64,000 nt of DNA from contig NZ_FOPG01000002.1 of the NCBI RefSeq assembly GCF_900113435.1, positions 372,001-436,000 of the forward strand. Direction: 5' to 3'. The notes under the pieces are model-generated. The model was not told where the DNA came from. It searched no databases and was given only the letters and a program-made list of their open reading frames with translations. Made by a program: the position numbers and the translations under genes. Numbering within the stretch: position 1 is the first letter of the stretch; each line of letters begins with the position of its first letter. Positions 54,723 through 63,234 of the stretch are shown one piece after another. The stretch is from Sulfitobacter dubius. GTDB taxonomy: Bacteria; Pseudomonadota; Alphaproteobacteria; Rhodobacterales; Rhodobacteraceae.

Positions 54723-54945
54723 GCTAAGCGTTTGGGTGGACGTTCGGTTGCTCAATTCCACCCCGGCCCGGAATCAAGCCGTAGGCGCCGGGCCATCGCC
54801 TGCCCGCCCGGACGGGTAGGCGATTTGGTAAGGCTTGGCGTGACCTCGCCAACGCACACCATGGTTGAACCATAAAGTGGCTTCAACAGCCGCCAGATCG
54901 CCGACCCGCGGGCAGGCGATGGCCCTCCTCACATGTGGCTAGGTC
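54723..54945. repeat. Gene-free gap with a perfect 18-base inverted repeat
   Basis: Between converging hemF and hemE, GGGCCATCGCCTGCCCGC (54790-54807) is repeated in inverse at 54906-54923, with 98 bases between arms. No gene is supported inside. It could fold into a long-armed structure in RNA of either strand or be the ends of a small non-autonomous element. Confidence 0.75.
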
Positions 54946-55986
54946 TTACCCGCACGTCCCGCGCACGGTATCAATCATCAACTGCACATTCTCCGGGTCC
55001 GCATCCGGCGTAATGCCATGCCCCAGATTAAAGATATGCGGCCCCTTCGACAGCGCATCAACGATCGACCGCGTCTCTTGCACCAGCGCATCGCCGCCCC
55101 TCACCATATGTGATGACTTGAGATTGCCCTGCACACAGCCATTGGGCTGCACATGTTCGGCCACCCATTCGGCGCTGACACCATCGTCGATGGCGATGCA
55201 GTCCGCTCCGGTTGCTGCGTGTAGATTGGCAAACCGCGCCCCGGCACCGCGCGGGAAGGCGATGATCGGCACGCCCGGATGGCGAGCCTTCAGCGCGCTG
55301 ATAATCTGGCGCAGTGGCTCGGTCGAATAACGGTCAAAATCGGTGCCTTGAAGCGATCCGGCCCAGCTGTCGAAGAGCTTCACCACCTCGGCCCCCGCCT
55401 TGATCTGCATGTCGAGGTATTCGATCGTAGCCAACGTAATCCGCTCCATCAACGCGTCGAACACCTCGGGGTTCTCATCTTTCAACGCATGCGCCGGGCC
55501 TTGGTCCGGCGTGCCTTTGCCCGCGATCATATAGGTCGCCACCGTCCATGGCGCGCCTGCGAAACCGATCAGCGTGGTCTCTTCGGGCAGTTCGCGCGAC
55601 AGGATGCGGACCGTCTCGTAAATCGGGGCGAGGTGGTCGTGGATCGCGTCGGCTGGTTTCAGCGCTTCCATCTCGGCCTTGGTGGTGATTGTCGACAACC
55701 GCGGCCCTTCGCCGGTGACGAACCACAGGTCGGCCCCAAGCGCTTGGGGCACCAGCAGGATGTCGGCAAAAAGGATCGACCCATCAAACCCATAGCGGCG
55801 GATCGGCTGCAGCGTCACCTCGGCGGCAAGTTCAGGATTGTAGCAAAGCGACAGGAAATCCCCCGCCTTGGCCCGCGTTGCGCGGTACTCCGGCAGGTAG
55901 CGCCCGGCTTGCCGCATCATCCAGATAGGTGGGGTCGGCAGGGTTTCGCCCGCAAGGGCGCGCAGGATGGTCTTATTCGCAGTCAT
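54946..55986 (-). CDS. hemE: Uroporphyrinogen decarboxylase
   Basis: HemE decarboxylates the four acetate arms of uroporphyrinogen III to give coproporphyrinogen III. The 346-residue protein has [17 protein letters not shown] (about 18-34), the family signature, with the Arg/Asp active site. [15 protein letters not shown] (about 70), [14 protein letters not shown] (about 141) and LFDSWAGSL (about 205) are also typical. AGGA is 7 bases before the ATG at 55986. It is divergent from hemC with 84 bases between starts, and converges with hemF. Confidence 0.98.
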   Translation of the reverse strand: MTANKTILRALAGETLPTPPIWMMRQAGRYLPEYRATRAKAGDFLSLCYNPELAAEVTLQPIRRYGFDGSILFADILLVPQALGADLWFVTGEGPRLSTITTKAEMEALKPADAIHDHLAPIYETVRILSRELPEETTLIGFAGAPWTVATYMIAGKGTPDQGPAHALKDENPEVFDALMERITLATIEYLDMQIKAGAEVVKLFDSWAGSLQGTDFDRYSTEPLRQIISALKARHPGVPIIAFPRGAGARFANLHAATGADCIAIDDGVSAEWVAEHVQPNGCVQGNLKSSHMVRGGDALVQETRSIVDALSKGPHIFNLGHGITPDADPENVQLMIDTVRGTCG

Positions 55987-56070
55987 TATGGCGTTCCTAA
56001 TTGTGGCAAACCCGTAGGTAGCGCAGGTACAGCAGTTGTCAGTTCATGTCGACGGGGGTAGGGATGCGTC
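55987..56070. promoter_or_regulatory. Divergent hemE / hemC intergenic region
   Basis: This 84-base gap must hold both promoters, letting two heme steps respond together. No operator was identified. Confidence 0.35.
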
Positions 56071-57018
56071 ATGACGTATCAGCTCCCCACCCCGGCCCGG
56101 CCCCTCAACATCGGCACACGCGGATCGCTTCTGGCGCTCGCGCAGGCGAATGAGGTGCGCGACCGGCTTGCCGCCGCCTTCGATCTGCCGTTCGAGGCTT
56201 TCACCATCGTCGTGATCAAGACCACGGGTGACAAGATCATCGACCGCCCGCTGAAAGAGATCGGCGGCAAGGGCCTGTTCACCCGCGAGATCGAGGCCGC
56301 GCTGCTGGATGGCTCCATCGACATCGCGGTGCATTCGATGAAGGACATGCCGACGCTGCAACCCGAGGGGCTGTTGATCGACACCTATCTGCCGCGCGAG
56401 GATTGCCGCGACGCTTTCATCTCGCCGCATCTGAAATCCATCGCCGAGTTGCCCGAAGGCGCGGTCGTGGGCACCTCCAGTCTGCGCCGCCGGGCGCAGG
56501 TGAAACTGCGGCGGCCTGATCTGGAAGTGGTCGAGTTTCGTGGCAACCTGCAAACGCGTTTGAAAAAGCTCGACGACGGCGTGGCCGAAGCGACTTTCCT
56601 CGCCATGGCCGGGCTGAACCGGCTCAAGATGGACGATGTGCCGCAGGCTGCCGTTCACCCTGACGACATGCTCCCCGCCATCGCGCAGGGGGCCATCGGG
56701 GTGGAGCGCCGCGAGGACGACAGCCGCGCCGCCGAGATGCTCTCGGCGATTCATGACCGCAAGACTGGCCAACAACTGGCCGCCGAACGCGCGTTCCTCG
56801 CCACCCTCGACGGGTCTTGCGAGACGCCAATTGCCGGTCTGGCCGAACTCAACGGCAGCGAGATGCGCCTGCGCGGGCAGGTGCTGCGCCCCGACGGGTC
56901 TGATGCGATCGGCGATGACGTGACCTGCGCCATTTCCGATGGCGCCGCGGCGGGCGAGGCGATGGCCCGCAAGCTTCTGGCCGAGGCCGGACCGGGTTTC
57001 TTTGACTGGCGCGAATGA
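56071..57018 (+). CDS. hemC: Hydroxymethylbilane synthase (porphobilinogen deaminase)
   Basis: HemC builds hydroxymethylbilane from four porphobilinogen units on a dipyrromethane cofactor. The 315-residue protein has IGTRGSLLALAQANEV (about 11-26), KGLFTREIEAALLDG (about 66-80), SLRRRAQ (about 138) and DGSCETPI, whose Cys250 carries the cofactor. AGGGA precedes the ATG at 56071. Its stop overlaps the LysR gene by 4 bases (ATGA). Confidence 0.97.
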   Translation: MTYQLPTPARPLNIGTRGSLLALAQANEVRDRLAAAFDLPFEAFTIVVIKTTGDKIIDRPLKEIGGKGLFTREIEAALLDGSIDIAVHSMKDMPTLQPEGLLIDTYLPREDCRDAFISPHLKSIAELPEGAVVGTSSLRRRAQVKLRRPDLEVVEFRGNLQTRLKKLDDGVAEATFLAMAGLNRLKMDDVPQAAVHPDDMLPAIAQGAIGVERREDDSRAAEMLSAIHDRKTGQQLAAERAFLATLDGSCETPIAGLAELNGSEMRLRGQVLRPDGSDAIGDDVTCAISDGAAAGEAMARKLLAEAGPGFFDWRE

Positions 57019-57947
57019 TCGGCAATCTCTTCACGCTGAAACAGCTTGAAGCGCTGATCTGGGTCGCAGACCTTGGCAGTTTCCGCCGCGCCGCCGCGCA
57101 TCTGAACACGACACAGCCCAATATCTCTGCCCGGATTTCCGGGCTGGAGGCGACGCTGGGTGTCACCCTGATGCAGCGCGACGCCGGGTCGATCCGGCTG
57201 ACCGAAAAGGGTAGCGCCCTACTGACGCAGGCCCGCCGCGTGGTGCGCGAGGCCGAGGCGCTGGTCGAGACCGCCGCGCGGCCCGACCTGATCGACGACA
57301 GCCTGCGCCTTGGGGTGACTGAAGTGGTTGCCAGCACATGGCTGCGGCCCTTTCTGCGTGCACTAGCCGAGGTCTATCCCAATCTCACCGTCGAGCTTAC
57401 CGTCGATCTGTCCCGCGATCTGGATCAGGAGCTTGCCGCTCATGCGCTTGACCTGACGTTGCAAACCGCGCCCTTCTCGACCCCGGCGAGCGGGCAGTTG
57501 GACCTTGCGACCTATGATTACGTCTGGGTGGCCGCGCCGGAATTGGCCGCCCAGATCGGTCCCGCGCCTGACTTCGACGCCATGCTAGGGTATCCGGTGC
57601 TGGGCCATGCGCGGCATACGCAGGCCCATTCCGATCTGATCGGCCATTTCGACGGCACCACCGCGCCCAAGGCCCGTTTGGTACCTTCGAGCAGCCTTTC
57701 GGCGGCGATGAACATGGTGCTCGACGGGATGGGCGTGGCGGTATTGCCGCGTGTCATGGTGGCAGGAGCCTTGGTCGACGGGGCGCTGCGTATTCTGCCC
57801 GCCGCATGGCATCCGCGCCCGCTGCAAGTCGCCGCGCGCTATCACGCGGATCGCACGCCCGCCTATGTCGCCCGCGCCGCCGAACTGGCCAGGGACTGCG
57901 CTCAGGTCTTCGAGGCCGAGGATCGAAAAAATCTTTCACACCCATAG
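57015..57947 (+). CDS. LysR-family transcriptional regulator
   Basis: The 310-residue protein has an N-terminal winged helix (LKQLEALIWVADLGSFRRAAAHLNTTQPNISARISGLE in pieces, about 8-45) and a LysR effector-binding domain (about 92-300, with SLRLGVTEVVASTWL and SLSAAMNMVLDGMGVAVLPR). The ATG at 57015 overlaps the hemC stop. It lies 62 bases before hyuA in the same direction. The likely targets are the hydantoinase genes, but no operator was recognised. It lacks the usual divergent arrangement. Confidence 0.9.
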   Translation: MIGNLFTLKQLEALIWVADLGSFRRAAAHLNTTQPNISARISGLEATLGVTLMQRDAGSIRLTEKGSALLTQARRVVREAEALVETAARPDLIDDSLRLGVTEVVASTWLRPFLRALAEVYPNLTVELTVDLSRDLDQELAAHALDLTLQTAPFSTPASGQLDLATYDYVWVAAPELAAQIGPAPDFDAMLGYPVLGHARHTQAHSDLIGHFDGTTAPKARLVPSSSLSAAMNMVLDGMGVAVLPRVMVAGALVDGALRILPAAWHPRPLQVAARYHADRTPAYVARAAELARDCAQVFEAEDRKNLSHP

Positions 57948-58009
57948 AATATAATAATTTGCAACGATGCTGCGCCCGCTCCTATCCTGCGCCCAAAGAG
58001 GAGTGAGAC

Positions 58010-60085
58010 ATGGCATCAACCATTCGACTGGGCGTAGACATTGGCGGCACCTTTACCGACGTGGTTCTGGAAAAGGGCGGGGAGAGCTTCTCGACCAAAG
58101 TGCTGACCACCTATGCCGCGCCCGAGAACGCGATCATCGACGGGATGCATCAGGTCTGCGCCAAGGCCGGGGTCACCCCTGCCGACCTGACCCAGATCAT
58201 CCACGGCACCACGCTGGCGACCAACGCGCTGATTGAGCGGCGCGGGGCCAAGACGGCGCTGATCACGACCCAGGGCTTCCGCGACGTGATCGAGATGCGC
58301 ACCGAAAGCCGGTTCGAGCAGTATGATCTGAACCTCAACCTCCCCGAGCCGCTGCTGCCGCGCCAGATGCGCTATACGGTCAGCGAACGTGTCGATGCTA
58401 CCGGGGCCGTGCTGCTACCGCTCGACCGGGCCGAGGTTGAGGCTCTGGCGGATCGTATCGCCGAAGCGGGCTATGAAAGCGTCGCGGTGGGGCTGATCCA
58501 TTCCTACCTGAACGACGCGCATGAACGGCTGATCCGCGAGGTGCTGGAAGAGCGTCTGCCGGGGGTCATGGTCTCGATCTCTTCTGAGGTCTCGCCACAG
58601 ATGCGCGAGTACGAGCGGTTCAACACCGTGGTCGCCAATGCCTATATTAAGCCGCTGATGAAAAGCTACCTCGGGCGGCTTGAAGGGCGGCTGCATGAGG
58701 AAGGCGTCGGCTGCAACATCTTCCTGATGCACTCGGGCGGTGGCATCATCTCGATCGAAAGCGCCGCCGAATTCCCGGTGCGGCTGGTGGAATCCGGCCC
58801 GGCGGGGGGCGCGGTCTTTGCCGCCAACATCGCCGCGCGCTATGGGCTCGATAAGGTACTGAGCTTCGACATGGGCGGCACCACGGCCAAGATCTGTCTG
58901 ATCAAGAACCAGACGCCCAAGACCAGCCGAGTGTTCGAAGTGGCGCGGACCTACCGGTTCAAAAAAGGCTCGGGCATGCCGATCTCGATCCCGGTGATCG
59001 ACATGGTGGAGATTGGTGCGGGGGGCGGCAGCCTTGCCCATGTGGACGCCATGCGGCAGATCCGTGTGGGGCCGGAAAGCGCGGGCTCCGAGCCGGGGCC
59101 CGCCTGTTATGGCCGGGGTGGCGCGAAGCCTGCGGTGACCGATGCCGATCTGGTGCTGGGCAAGCTCGACCCCGACAATTTCGCAGGCGGCTCAATCCGG
59201 CTGGATACCGCAGGTTCCGAAGGGGCGCTGCATCAGGTCATCGGGCAAGAGCTCAACATGGACGCCGCCACCGCCGCCTTCGGTCTGGCCGAGGTGGTGG
59301 ACGAGAACATGGCCAATGCCGCGCGGGTGCATGCGGTCGAAAACGGCGAGGATCTCAGCGACTACACGATGATCGCCTTCGGCGGCGCGGCCCCGCTGCA
59401 CGCAGGGCGGCTCTGTGAGAAGTTGGGCGTCGAACGCCTGCTGGTACCGCCCGGTGCCGGGGTCGGCTCGGCCATCGGCTTCCTGCGCGCGCCCTTCAGC
59501 TTTGAGGCCAACCGCTCGGTCTATATGAAGCTGTCGGATTTCGATGCGGATCGCATTAAGGCGCTGCTGGCCGAGCTACGCGACGAGGCCACCGGCTTTG
59601 TCCGCAACTGCGACGCCGGGGCAGAAATCCTGTCGGAATACAAAGTCTACATGCGCTACAGCGGGCAGGGCTGGGAGATCCCCATCGTGCTGGACGAGGC
59701 AGACGCCCTAAACCCCGATGCCGCCCGGTTCGAGGCGCTTTTCGAGGCGGACTACGCCAAGCTTTTCGGTCGTACCGTCGAGGGGTTGGATATCGAGATC
59801 ACGGTCTGGTCGGTCAATGCCACCACCCCGCCCGAGGCGGTCGCCCGCACCGCAGAGCAGTCCCCGGGTGCGGCGGCAGATGTGGCTCTAACACGGCGTA
59901 TGTTCGACCCGGCGCTCGCTGAATACTGCGAGGCCGACGTGGTGCTGCGCGCCCAGATGGCCCCCGGCCAGACCGCCCAAGGCCCTGCCGCAATCACCGA
60001 GGATGAGACGACAATCATCCTGCCCGCCTCGCGCCGGGCGATCTGCCAGCCCGACGGCTGCATCGACATCACCGTGAAAGGGTAA
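58010..60085 (+). CDS. hyuA: Hydantoinase/oxoprolinase family subunit A
   Basis: HyuA with HyuB forms ATP-dependent N-methylhydantoinase, 5-oxoprolinase or acetone-carboxylase-like enzymes. The 691-residue protein has the ATPase-type motif GVDIGGTFTDVVL (about 7-19), IIHGTTLATNALIERRGAKTALITT in pieces (about 63-87), SFDMGGTTAKICLI (about 285-298) and MVEIGAGGGSLA. The ribosome site AGAGGAG is strong. Substrate cannot be read; the neighbours suggest a cyclic amide or an acid made for the FAH-family enzyme. Confidence 0.92.
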   Translation: MASTIRLGVDIGGTFTDVVLEKGGESFSTKVLTTYAAPENAIIDGMHQVCAKAGVTPADLTQIIHGTTLATNALIERRGAKTALITTQGFRDVIEMRTESRFEQYDLNLNLPEPLLPRQMRYTVSERVDATGAVLLPLDRAEVEALADRIAEAGYESVAVGLIHSYLNDAHERLIREVLEERLPGVMVSISSEVSPQMREYERFNTVVANAYIKPLMKSYLGRLEGRLHEEGVGCNIFLMHSGGGIISIESAAEFPVRLVESGPAGGAVFAANIAARYGLDKVLSFDMGGTTAKICLIKNQTPKTSRVFEVARTYRFKKGSGMPISIPVIDMVEIGAGGGSLAHVDAMRQIRVGPESAGSEPGPACYGRGGAKPAVTDADLVLGKLDPDNFAGGSIRLDTAGSEGALHQVIGQELNMDAATAAFGLAEVVDENMANAARVHAVENGEDLSDYTMIAFGGAAPLHAGRLCEKLGVERLLVPPGAGVGSAIGFLRAPFSFEANRSVYMKLSDFDADRIKALLAELRDEATGFVRNCDAGAEILSEYKVYMRYSGQGWEIPIVLDEADALNPDAARFEALFEADYAKLFGRTVEGLDIEITVWSVNATTPPEAVARTAEQSPGAAADVALTRRMFDPALAEYCEADVVLRAQMAPGQTAQGPAAITEDETTIILPASRRAICQPDGCIDITVKG

Positions 60086-60089
60086 GCCC

Positions 60090-61799
60090 ATGGCACAGAC
60101 ACACTCCAACGTTGCCTATCAGGTCATGTGGAACCGGCTGATCTCGGTCGTCGAGGAACAGGCGCAGGCGCTGGTGCGCACCGCCTTTTCAACCTCGGTC
60201 CGTGAGGCGGGCGATCTCTCGGCCGGGGTCTATGACACCGACGGTCAGATGCTGGCCCAAGCGGTCACCGGCACCCCGGGCCACGTCAACGCCATGGCCG
60301 ACGCGGTGGCGCATTTCATCCGGCGCATCGGGCGGCAGAACATCCTTGAGGGTGATGTCTATATCACCAACGACCCTTGGGAGGGGACGGGCCACCTGCA
60401 TGACATCACCATGGTCACGCCGTCCTTTCACCGTGGCAAGCTGGTCGGATTTTTTGCCTGTACCGCGCATATCGTCGACATCGGCGGGCGTGGCTTTGGC
60501 GCGGATGCGGCGAGCGTCTACGAGGAAGGGCTCTACCTGCCGATCATGAAATTCGCCGATGCGGGCAAGGTCGATGAGACGCTGGTTCGGATCATCCGTG
60601 GCAACGTGCGCGAGCCGGATCAATTGGTCGGCGACATTTACGCGTTGACCACCTGCAACGAGATCGGTCACCGCCGTCTCATAGACATGATGGAGGAGTT
60701 CGCCCTCGACGATCTCACCGGCATCGCGGCCTTCATCCTCGACAATTCCCGCCACGCCACGCTGGAGCGGATTGCCGCCCTGCCACGCCAGCAGGCGACT
60801 GGCGAGATGACGATCGACGGGTTCGACACGCCAATTACGCTCAGGGTCACGGTGAGCATTGAAGAAGATCACATCCTGTCGGATTTCACGGGCACCAGCG
60901 GGATCGACAAGAAGGGCATCAACTGCCCGCTGGTCTATACCAAAGCCTATGCCTGCTACGCGCTGAAATGCGCCATCGCGCCGGAGATCCCCAACAACGC
61001 CGCCTCGTTAGAGCCGTTTCGGATCACTGCGCCCGAAGATACCATCGTCAACGCCGTGCACCCGGCACCCGTGGCACTGCGGCACATCGTCGGTCACTTC
61101 GTGCCCGATACGGTCTACGCGGCGCTGGATCAGATCCTGCCCAATCTTGTCCCGGCCGAGGGCGCGGGCTGCCTGTGCAACTTCCAAGTCAGCCTGCGCC
61201 CGCGCACGGATGCGCAAGCCCCCGCAGGCGCGCGCCGGGCTGAGGTGCTGACCTTCAACTCCGGCGGCTCGGGCGCGCGGCCAGAACACGACGGGCTGAA
61301 CGCAACGGCTTTCCCCTCGGGTGTGATGACCATGCCGGTTGAGGCCACGGAACATGCAGGCCCGGTGGTGATCTGGCGTAAGGAACTGCGGCCCGACAGC
61401 GGCGGGGCAGGACGTCAGCGCGGCGGGCTGGGACAATATATGGAGGTCAGCGCCCGCGAGGGCCATGAGTTCGACATGCAGGCGATGTTCGACCGCGTCG
61501 ATCATCCCGCCCGTGGGCGGCAGGGCGGCGCCTCCGGCGCCCCCACCACCATCGCCCGCGACGATGGCACGCCGATGCGCGGCAAGGGCAAACAGTTCGT
61601 GCCGCATGGCCGCCGGGTGATGATGGCCTTCCCCGGTGGCGCGGGATACGGCGATGCGTCTGAGCGCCCCAAGGACTTGGTGAAACGCGACCTTCTGCGC
61701 GGCTACATCAGCGCAGAGGTGGCTGCGGCGGACTATGGGCTGAGCGCCGAAGACATCCGCGAGGTGCAAGAGGCGATCCGCAAAGGCGCGGACCTGTGA
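60090..61799 (+). CDS. hyuB: Hydantoinase/oxoprolinase family subunit B
   Basis: The partner of HyuA. The 569-residue protein has VMWNRLISVVEEQAQALVRTAFSTSVREAGDLSAGV in pieces (about 11-46), TPGHVNAMADAV (about 63), ITNDPWEGTGHLHDITMV (about 91-108) and the C-terminal PGGAGYGDASERP, the HyuB pattern. The start is 4 bases after the hyuA stop. A 98-base gap follows before the FAH-family gene. Confidence 0.93.
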   Translation: MAQTHSNVAYQVMWNRLISVVEEQAQALVRTAFSTSVREAGDLSAGVYDTDGQMLAQAVTGTPGHVNAMADAVAHFIRRIGRQNILEGDVYITNDPWEGTGHLHDITMVTPSFHRGKLVGFFACTAHIVDIGGRGFGADAASVYEEGLYLPIMKFADAGKVDETLVRIIRGNVREPDQLVGDIYALTTCNEIGHRRLIDMMEEFALDDLTGIAAFILDNSRHATLERIAALPRQQATGEMTIDGFDTPITLRVTVSIEEDHILSDFTGTSGIDKKGINCPLVYTKAYACYALKCAIAPEIPNNAASLEPFRITAPEDTIVNAVHPAPVALRHIVGHFVPDTVYAALDQILPNLVPAEGAGCLCNFQVSLRPRTDAQAPAGARRAEVLTFNSGGSGARPEHDGLNATAFPSGVMTMPVEATEHAGPVVIWRKELRPDSGGAGRQRGGLGQYMEVSAREGHEFDMQAMFDRVDHPARGRQGGASGAPTTIARDDGTPMRGKGKQFVPHGRRVMMAFPGGAGYGDASERPKDLVKRDLLRGYISAEVAAADYGLSAEDIREVQEAIRKGADL

Positions 61800-61897
61800 A
61801 AGAGTTGCCGCTCAAGGGTTTATAAGCGCACGGGGGTCATTGACTGTTACAAAGCGCGGGTGTTCCTTGGCCGCATCATGCCAAGAGGAACCCAGTG

Positions 61898-62587
61898 ATG
61901 TATGTGATTGACCCCCCAAAGCAGAGCAGCCTTGCCGTTCAAGGCACCAGCGACCGTTTCCCGGTGCGCCGCGTCTTTTGCGTGGGCCGCAACTATGAGG
62001 CGCATGTGCTTGAAATGGGCAACGACATGCGCGACCCGCCGTTCTTTTTCACCAAACCCGCTGATGCCACGCTCGATACGCCCTGTACCGTGCCCTACCC
62101 GCCGCTGACGGAGGATTTCCACTTTGAGGCAGAGCTTGTCATCGCCATCGGCAAGGGTGGCGCGAATATTGCGGAAGCTGATGTGATGGATCACATCTGG
62201 GGGGCCTCCGTGGGCATTGATTTTACCCGCCGTGATCTTCAGGCCCAAGCCAAGAAGATGGGCCGCCCGTGGGACTGGTCTAAGGCGTTTGATAATTCCG
62301 CGCCCATCGCACCGATCTTGCCGATTGCAGATGTCGCTTCGGTTGAGACAGGGCGCATCTGGTTGGCCGTAAACGGTGAGATGAAACAAGAGGCCGATCT
62401 GGCGCAGATGATCTGGTCGGTACGCGAGCATACCGCAACCCTTTCACGGGCAGTCACACTGGCGCCGGGCGACATAATCATGACGGGCACGCCAGCCGGG
62501 GTTGGCGCCGTGGTGCCGGGTGATGTGTTGACTGGCGGCGTCAATGGCATTGCTGAGTTTGAGGTTACCGTCGGCCCGCGCGCGTGA
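61898..62587 (+). CDS. Fumarylacetoacetate hydrolase-family protein
   Basis: FAH-family enzymes cleave C-C bonds of dicarbonyl acids or act as isomerase-decarboxylases. The 229-residue protein has VFCVGRNYEAHVLEMG (about 25-40), the metal triad region FHFEAELVIAIG (about 72-83), ASVGIDFTRRDLQAQAKK (about 108) and MTGTPAGVGAVVPGD (about 200). Size fits the short bacterial FAH form. The ATG at 61898 lies 8 bases after AGAGGA; the ribosome site is part of a possible hairpin (61863-61890). It overlaps the GST gene by 4 bases. Confidence 0.92.
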   Translation: MYVIDPPKQSSLAVQGTSDRFPVRRVFCVGRNYEAHVLEMGNDMRDPPFFFTKPADATLDTPCTVPYPPLTEDFHFEAELVIAIGKGGANIAEADVMDHIWGASVGIDFTRRDLQAQAKKMGRPWDWSKAFDNSAPIAPILPIADVASVETGRIWLAVNGEMKQEADLAQMIWSVREHTATLSRAVTLAPGDIIMTGTPAGVGAVVPGDVLTGGVNGIAEFEVTVGPRA

Positions 62588-63231
62588 GCGATCTGGCGCT
62601 GTATAATTACTTCCGCTCATCGACTTCGGTCCGGGTGCGGGCGGCGCTGAATCTCAAGGGGCTGCGCTATGACTATGTGCCGCTGTCCCTGCTTGCCGGA
62701 GAACAGCATGGGGCCAAACATCTGGCGCTGAACCCTTCGGGGGCGGTGCCGACATTGATGACGGGGCAGGGGCCGCTGTCGCAATCTATGGCGATCCTTG
62801 AATGGCTTGATGAGGAATATCCCGAACCGCCGCTTTTACCTGCTGATGCGTGGGGCCGGGCGCGGGTGCGTTCGCTGGCCTATATCGTGGTACAAGACGT
62901 GCACCCGGTGAACAATCTGCGGGTGTTGCAGCACCTAGAGGGGGAGTTTGGCGTCGACCCATCGGGCAAGGCTGCGTGGTTTGCCTATTGGGCCAGTGCG
63001 GGCATGGCGGCGCTTGAGGCACGGTTGGCTCAGGAACCCGAGACGGGCGATTTTTGCCATGGTGATGATGTTGGTTTGGCCGATCTCTGCCTCTATGCGC
63101 AGGTCTTGAACAATGCCCGCTTTGGGGTCGATATGACCCCCTACGCCACCATTCGCCGCATCCATGCAAATTGCATGGACGTACCGGCGTTAAAGCTTGC
63201 CGCGCCGGCTAACCAGCCCGACGCGGTCTAG
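62584..63231 (+). CDS. maiA: Glutathione S-transferase, zeta/maleylacetoacetate isomerase type
   Basis: Zeta-class GSTs isomerise maleylacetoacetate or maleylpyruvate with glutathione. The 215-residue protein has YFRSSTSVRVRAALNLKGL near the N-terminus (active-site SS/T-S-x-R-V-R form), NPSGAVPTLM (about 50), QSMAILEWLDEEYPEPPLLP (about 68-87) and, in the helical domain, GLADLCLYAQVLNNARFGVD. The GTG at 62584 overlaps the FAH-family stop (GTGA). Isomerase plus FAH-type hydrolase would make a two-step ring-cleavage end. No dioxygenase is present. Confidence 0.87.
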   Translation: MSDLALYNYFRSSTSVRVRAALNLKGLRYDYVPLSLLAGEQHGAKHLALNPSGAVPTLMTGQGPLSQSMAILEWLDEEYPEPPLLPADAWGRARVRSLAYIVVQDVHPVNNLRVLQHLEGEFGVDPSGKAAWFAYWASAGMAALEARLAQEPETGDFCHGDDVGLADLCLYAQVLNNARFGVDMTPYATIRRIHANCMDVPALKLAAPANQPDAV

Positions 63232-63234
63232 CGT

